A stretch of 64,000 bases of DNA from Vagococcus zengguangii (GTDB lineage Bacteria > Bacillota > Bacilli > Lactobacillales > Vagococcaceae): the NCBI RefSeq assembly GCF_005145005.1, contig NZ_CP039712.1:1955001-2019000 (forward strand), given 5' to 3'. Of this stretch, positions 60,264-64,000 are shown piece by piece. A program made the position numbers and the translations under genes. Every line of letters starts with the position of its first letter. Position 1 is the stretch's first letter. The notes beneath the pieces were generated by a model that was not told where the DNA came from, ran no database searches, and worked only from the letters and a program-made list of their open reading frames with translations.

Positions 60264-60622
60264 AGAAGGAAGGATGCAATCTTAGAAAATCAAGTTCTCG
60301 AAAATTACAACTGAATAGGTAATACAAAGAAACAACGAAGTGTTCTAGAAGTACACATTTCACCAATCATTAAGAAGACATGTAACGTTTAACGCTTCAA
60401 GATAACGTGAACAGTTTAAAAGATTAATGCATTGCAAAAAGAATTGACAAAGAAGTATTGAAAGACAAATCTTGTTTTGCAAGAGAATTTAGAAGAATAG
60501 AAAAAGAAAAATGTAAAGAATATACTCATCCATAAACTTACATGACTTCTTATCTAGTAAATCTTTCTAAGTCCTTCCGAAGAACCAGAAAAGCCAAGCG
60601 ATCGAGACGCTTGGCTTTTTTT
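60264..60622 (+). ncRNA. candidate ~355-nt non-coding RNA between tgt and queA
   Basis: A transcription unit with a near-consensus promoter (60229-60257) and a strong terminator (60592-60622) but no convincing ORF; every reading frame has frequent stops or no ribosome site. The 5' GGAAGGA (about 60267-60273) can pair with TCCTTCC (about 60572-60578) just before the terminator, closing the molecule. Internal pairs include TTGCAAAA with TTTTGCAA and ACGTT with AACGT. It does not look like 6S, tmRNA, SRP or RNase P RNA. A degraded gene is the main alternative. It is convergent with queA and divergent from tgt. Confidence 0.55.
60592..60622. terminator. terminator of the candidate RNA, also usable after queA
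   Basis: AGCCAAGCG / CGCTTGGCT hairpin (60592-60600 with 60608-60616) followed by seven T on the plus strand. On the minus strand it leaves TTTT, so it may also end queA transcripts. Confidence 0.85.
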
Positions 60623-60669
60623 CGTGGTCATATAAATTATAAGCAAGTTCTAATACTTATTCGATCACT

Positions 60670-61704
60670 TTATTTTACAAACATGGCGTCACCGAAACTG
60701 AAGAAGCGGTAACGTTCTTGAACGGCATGATTATAAGCATTTAAGACGTTGTCGCGTCCGGCAAATGCGCTGACTAACATCACCAACGTTGATTTTGGTA
60801 AGTGGAAATTAGTTGAAAAAGCATCCACTACTTTAAAGTCAAAACCTGGTGTAATAAAAATATCAGTCCAGCCACTATCAGCTTTAATCTCACCGTCAAA
60901 TTTTTGACCAATTGTTTCTAGCGTACGAATGGATGTTGTCCCAACGGCTACAATACGGCCACCTTGTGCTTTGACTTCATTTAACGCTTGCGCTGCTTCT
61001 TCAGTCAGACGATAAAACTCGCTATGCATTTTGTGTTCGGCAATATTATCTACACTTACTGGGCGGAAGGTTCCCAAACCAACATGTAAGGTTAAATAAA
61101 CTAGACGAATCCCTTTTGCTTCGATTTTCTCTAATAATTCTTTGGTAAAATGTAGCCCTGCTGTTGGTGCAGCCGCTGAACCATTTTCTTTCGCATAAAC
61201 CGTTTGATAACGGTCTGGATCTTCTAAACGTTCTTTAATATAGGGTGGTAAAGGCATCTCACCTAGAGACTCTAATATTTCTAAAAAGACTCCCTCATAA
61301 TTAAATTCAATCACACGGCCACCATGTTCTAACTCTTCTACTACAGTTGCTTGTAATTTTCCTTCACCAAAATCAATCACTGTACCGACTTTGGCACGTT
61401 TAGCTGGCTTAATTAACGTTTCCCAACGATCACCCGTTGTGTTGTTTAATAACAAAATTTCTAATTGACCACCTGTATCAGGTTTCACCCCGTAAATTCT
61501 AGCTGGTAAAACACGTGTATCGTTCATCACTAAGGCATCGCCAGCATTTAATTCGTCAATAATATCCGTGAAATGCTTGTCTTCCATCTCACCTGTTTCT
61601 TTATTTAAAATCAACAAACGTGATGTTGCACGATTTTCTAATGGCGTTTGGGCAATTAATTCTTCTGGTAATGCAAAATCAAAATCTTCTGTTGTATATG
61701 TCAT
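60670..61704 (-). CDS. queA: S-adenosylmethionine:tRNA ribosyltransferase-isomerase
   Basis: Converts preQ1-tRNA to epoxyqueuosine-tRNA with SAM as ribosyl donor. The 344 residues start [25 protein letters not shown] and contain [25 protein letters not shown] and [14 protein letters not shown], all QueA hallmarks. ATG at 61704 has AGAGGGATAATC upstream. It follows ruvB with a 71-base gap. The bases just after its stop (TAAAGTGATCGAA) match the boundary of the trmL structured repeats. Confidence 0.95.
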   Translation of the reverse strand: MTYTTEDFDFALPEELIAQTPLENRATSRLLILNKETGEMEDKHFTDIIDELNAGDALVMNDTRVLPARIYGVKPDTGGQLEILLLNNTTGDRWETLIKPAKRAKVGTVIDFGEGKLQATVVEELEHGGRVIEFNYEGVFLEILESLGEMPLPPYIKERLEDPDRYQTVYAKENGSAAAPTAGLHFTKELLEKIEAKGIRLVYLTLHVGLGTFRPVSVDNIAEHKMHSEFYRLTEEAAQALNEVKAQGGRIVAVGTTSIRTLETIGQKFDGEIKADSGWTDIFITPGFDFKVVDAFSTNFHLPKSTLVMLVSAFAGRDNVLNAYNHAVQERYRFFSFGDAMFVK

Positions 61705-61775
61705 GATTATCCCTCTTCTTCAATTTAAATCTCTTCCATTCTAGCACGATGAAATTCAGATGCAACTGTCCCGCT

Positions 61776-62780
61776 TTATTTTTGAGGGTAATAATAGCCT
61801 AAATGTTCATAAGCTTGTGGTGTCGCTACCCTACCACGAGGTGTGCGTTGAATAAAGCCTTTCTGAATTAAATACGGCTCATACATGTCCTCTACCGTTT
61901 CAGTTTCTTCGCTAATATTTACTGATAACGTACTTAATCCTACTGGTCCACCACCATATAATTCAATCATCGTACGTAGGATTTTTTGATCGACATAGTC
62001 TAATCCTTCATGGTCAACTTGTAAAATTGCCAAGGCACGGTCAGCTGTTTTTGAATCAACAATTCCGTCATTTTCAACTTGTGCCACGTCACGCACGCGT
62101 CGTAACAAACGATTGGCAATTCGTGGGGTTCCACGCGAACGGCGCGCAATTTCTAACGCACCATCTTCTAAAATATCTGTTCTAAAAATATCAGCCGAAC
62201 GCAATACAATTTCTTGTAGATCTTGCACTTCATAATATTCCATATGCAAAACAATACCGAATCGATCACGAAGTGGCGCAGATAACATCCCGGCACGAGT
62301 CGTCGCGCCGATTAAGGTAAATGGTGGTAACTCAAAATGAACGGGATGCGCAGTCGGACCTTGACCAACCATGATATCGACGTAAAAATCTTCCATCGCT
62401 GAATATAGCATCTCTTCTACAACGCGTGGTAAGCGGTGAATTTCATCAATAAATAATACATCGCCTGGTTCTAGCTCATTCAACAATGCTACTAGATCAC
62501 CTGGCCGTTCAATTGCCGGTCCACTCGTTGTTCTAATCTGAACCCCCATCTCATTTGCAATCACCATCGCCATTGTTGTTTTCCCTAATCCCGGTGGTCC
62601 AAATAACAAGACATGATCAAGAGCTTCTTGACGATTCAACGCTGCTTTAATATAAATCGACAATTCTTCTTTGACTTTATGTTGCCCGATATATTGAGCT
62701 AATCGTGTTGGGCGCAGTTGCTTCTCTTCTGATTCAAAAGGCAGATTTTCAGGAGAAAGCATGCGGTCGTTTTCTACCAT
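61776..62780 (-). CDS. ruvB: Holliday junction helicase RuvB
   Basis: AAA+ motor for branch migration of recombination intermediates. Walker A GPPGLGKT (about 60-67), Walker [10 protein letters not shown] and sensor [18 protein letters not shown] are present, with a C-terminal winged helix (about 255-334). Length 334. ATG at 62780 follows AGGAGG and is 12 bases after ruvA. Confidence 0.97.
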   Translation of the reverse strand: MVENDRMLSPENLPFESEEKQLRPTRLAQYIGQHKVKEELSIYIKAALNRQEALDHVLLFGPPGLGKTTMAMVIANEMGVQIRTTSGPAIERPGDLVALLNELEPGDVLFIDEIHRLPRVVEEMLYSAMEDFYVDIMVGQGPTAHPVHFELPPFTLIGATTRAGMLSAPLRDRFGIVLHMEYYEVQDLQEIVLRSADIFRTDILEDGALEIARRSRGTPRIANRLLRRVRDVAQVENDGIVDSKTADRALAILQVDHEGLDYVDQKILRTMIELYGGGPVGLSTLSVNISEETETVEDMYEPYLIQKGFIQRTPRGRVATPQAYEHLGYYYPQK

Positions 62781-62792
62781 AAGAAAACCTCC

Positions 62793-63410
62793 TTATTTTT
62801 TCATTAATAGGCTTAAACCTTGGCGTAAGTATGCATCAGTTGAATCTAAATTCAAACTCTTCAACTCTTTTTCAATGCGCGCCAATTCTTTTTGTGAGTA
62901 ACCTAATGCTAACAACGCTTCGATAGCTTCCTCTAAATAACGATTGTTTGAACCATCTAAATCGATATCTAATAGCGAAATTTGCTCGTCTCCTTTTAGT
63001 TCTGAAATAACTAAATCATCTAGTTTTCCTTTCAAATCAAGAATCATTTGTTGTGCTGTTTTTTTACCTACACCAGGAAACTTCGTTAAATACTTAAAGT
63101 CATCTGACTCAATCGCTTTAACTAACCCAACATGGTCTTCTCCCGCCATAATGGCTAAGGCGCTTTTCGGACCAATTCCTGAGACACTAATTAATTTCAT
63201 AAATAATTGTTTTTCTTCATATTGATTAAAACCAAACAAGTTAATAGCATCTTCACGCACCGCTTGATAAATATAAATCAACGTTTCTTTGGTTTCTGTA
63301 TTGTAACGAAACGGATTCGCCACAGCTAATTGATATCCAATCCCGCCAACTTCTAACACAATGTAATATGGGCTAACAAATGTTACTTGCCCTTTCATAT
63401 ATTCGTACAT
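62793..63410 (-). CDS. ruvA: Holliday junction protein RuvA
   Basis: Tetrameric four-way-junction binder that loads RuvB. An OB fold (1-63, MYEYMKGQVTFVSP), two helix-hairpin-helix motifs (SVSGIGPKSALAIM, KFPGVGKKTAQQMI) and a C-terminal RuvB-binding domain. The ATG at 63410 has AAGGAG upstream and gives 205 residues, the standard size; a longer frame to 63563 runs into the preceding terminator. Confidence 0.96.
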   Translation of the reverse strand: MYEYMKGQVTFVSPYYIVLEVGGIGYQLAVANPFRYNTETKETLIYIYQAVREDAINLFGFNQYEEKQLFMKLISVSGIGPKSALAIMAGEDHVGLVKAIESDDFKYLTKFPGVGKKTAQQMILDLKGKLDDLVISELKGDEQISLLDIDLDGSNNRYLEEAIEALLALGYSQKELARIEKELKSLNLDSTDAYLRQGLSLLMKK

Positions 63411-63537
63411 ACTAATTCTCCTTATCCAAAACATGCGTTCGCCTCTAAATTGTACCATATTTCTTGGTGAATTCGAAAGATTTCTCATTCTTTCATGACT
63501 CACTGACATAACTATCACGTCTATGTCTGGCTCACAC

Positions 63538-63570
63538 AAAAAAGAGCCACGACTAATCGTCATGGCTCTT
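63538..63570 (-). terminator. terminator upstream of ruvA
   Basis: AAGAGCCA-c-GAC / GTC-a-TGGCTCTT hairpin with six T in the minus sense. It ends the transcript of the membrane protein gene, so ruvA needs its own promoter. Confidence 0.8.
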
Positions 63571-63579
63571 AATAAATCG

Positions 63580-64000
63580 TTATTTTTTCAGTAATTTAAC
63601 AAATAATGCTATTAATGCTAAAACATACAACAATGGCATCCACCAAGGAGTTAGACCCATTAAGACGAATAAAACACCTAAAATAATTGCAGTTATCCCT
63701 ATTAATTTAGCAAAGGCTTTTTTATTTAACTTCTTACCTTTTAAACTATTAGGTAAATATTTTTGCCAGTAACCTAGGAGCAACGGAATACCCAAGCTTA
63801 GTAACAATAGCCCTAGTAAGACGCTTAATACATCTAACCAGTTAATTTTTTTAACGACAATACTTGGTGTCACTTCTTCAGCTAGTGAATTGGCACGATT
63901 TAATGATACCTTTTCTTTTTCAACCGTATCATATAACACTTTCATCAAGTTAGTCGAACTTGATTTTTCAGTGTCCATCGTAGGAGCCCAAATCATGATG
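63580..64000 (-). CDS. membrane protein, C-terminal part, cut by the window edge
   Basis: The frame is open to the end of the window, so the N-terminus is missing. At least 138 residues are visible: a hydrophilic stretch (about 1-48), then three hydrophobic segments (about 50-78, 95-115, 118-135) separated by a basic loop (LKGKKLNKKAF). I do not recognise a family. It is minus-strand, 170 bases from the ruvA start and separated from it by a terminator. In relatives mutL often precedes ruvA, but this is not MutL. Confidence 0.7.
   Translation of the reverse strand, partial: IMIWAPTMDTEKSSSTNLMKVLYDTVEKEKVSLNRANSLAEEVTPSIVVKKINWLDVLSVLLGLLLLSLGIPLLLGYWQKYLPNSLKGKKLNKKAFAKLIGITAIILGVLFVLMGLTPWWMPLLYVLALIALFVKLLKK

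Noticed and set aside
60541-60700. Plus-strand frame from an ATG at 60541
   Set aside because: It runs through the terminator hairpin and into antisense queA, so it is not a credible protein.
62793-63563. Longer RuvA and similar 5' extensions of hslO, mgtE, cutC and the permease
   Set aside because: The extra residues cover terminators or promoters and lack ribosome sites; family starts lie at the inner codons.

Overview
This AT-rich window reads as chromosomal DNA from a lactic-acid bacterium of the Enterococcus/Vagococcus group. The evidence is the 16S rRNA (its V1 loop resembles Vagococcus, from memory), the Firmicutes gene order lysS-dusB-hslO-ftsH-hpt-tilS-yabR-divIC-rqcP-(flippase)-mfd-pth, the Firmicutes cluster ruvA-ruvB-queA-tgt-yajC, mreC-mreD followed by a PcsB/SagA-type hydrolase, CoiA-pepF, and LPxTG-type surface anchoring. 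The genus is an inference. I saw no phage, transposase, IS, CRISPR array or tRNA gene.

Layout. 1-2187: 5' end of a 23S rRNA gene, a spacer without tRNA, and a complete 16S gene, all on the minus strand, fed by a ladder of three similar promoters (2373-2590). 2600-17440: a long minus-strand block for translation, tRNA modification, proteostasis, division and repair (lysS to pth). 17670-20649: an L,D-transpeptidase and three small minus-strand genes. 20815-23569: an Mga-type regulator overlapping a membrane diguanylate cyclase. 23585-27850: an LTA-synthase-like enzyme and two NAD-biosynthesis genes. 28000-29956: trmL with an unusual leader and a 3' region made of three ~120-bp structured repeats, then rlmA. 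30085-34603: cutC, then a minus operon relQ-nadK-rlu-mgtE. 34768-41427: a CYTH protein and a five-gene peptide ABC transporter operon ending in an OsmC-family gene. 41506-55459: a giant surface nucleotidase, pepF-coiA, a purine permease with an attenuated leader, a YeiH-type transporter, a lipoprotein, a SagA-like hydrolase and mreCD. 55628-63996: adhE with Rex-like and cre-like operators, yajC-tgt, a candidate ~355-nt plus-strand RNA, queA, ruvB, ruvA and a membrane protein cut by the window edge.

The most novel material is non-coding: (i) three tandem 120-bp units after trmL whose stems differ in sequence but keep pairing, with related sequence after the purine-permease and queA stop codons; (ii) a strong-promoter, strong-terminator transcription unit between tgt and queA with no convincing ORF; (iii) terminator-containing leaders before trmL and the purine permease. 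The Mga/GGDEF pair is also noteworthy because c-di-GMP signalling is patchy in Lactobacillales.

Many start codons were moved inward to the codon with a proper Shine-Dalgarno sequence; lysS, dusB and hpt appear to start with TTG, mreC and the NlpC/P60 gene with GTG.
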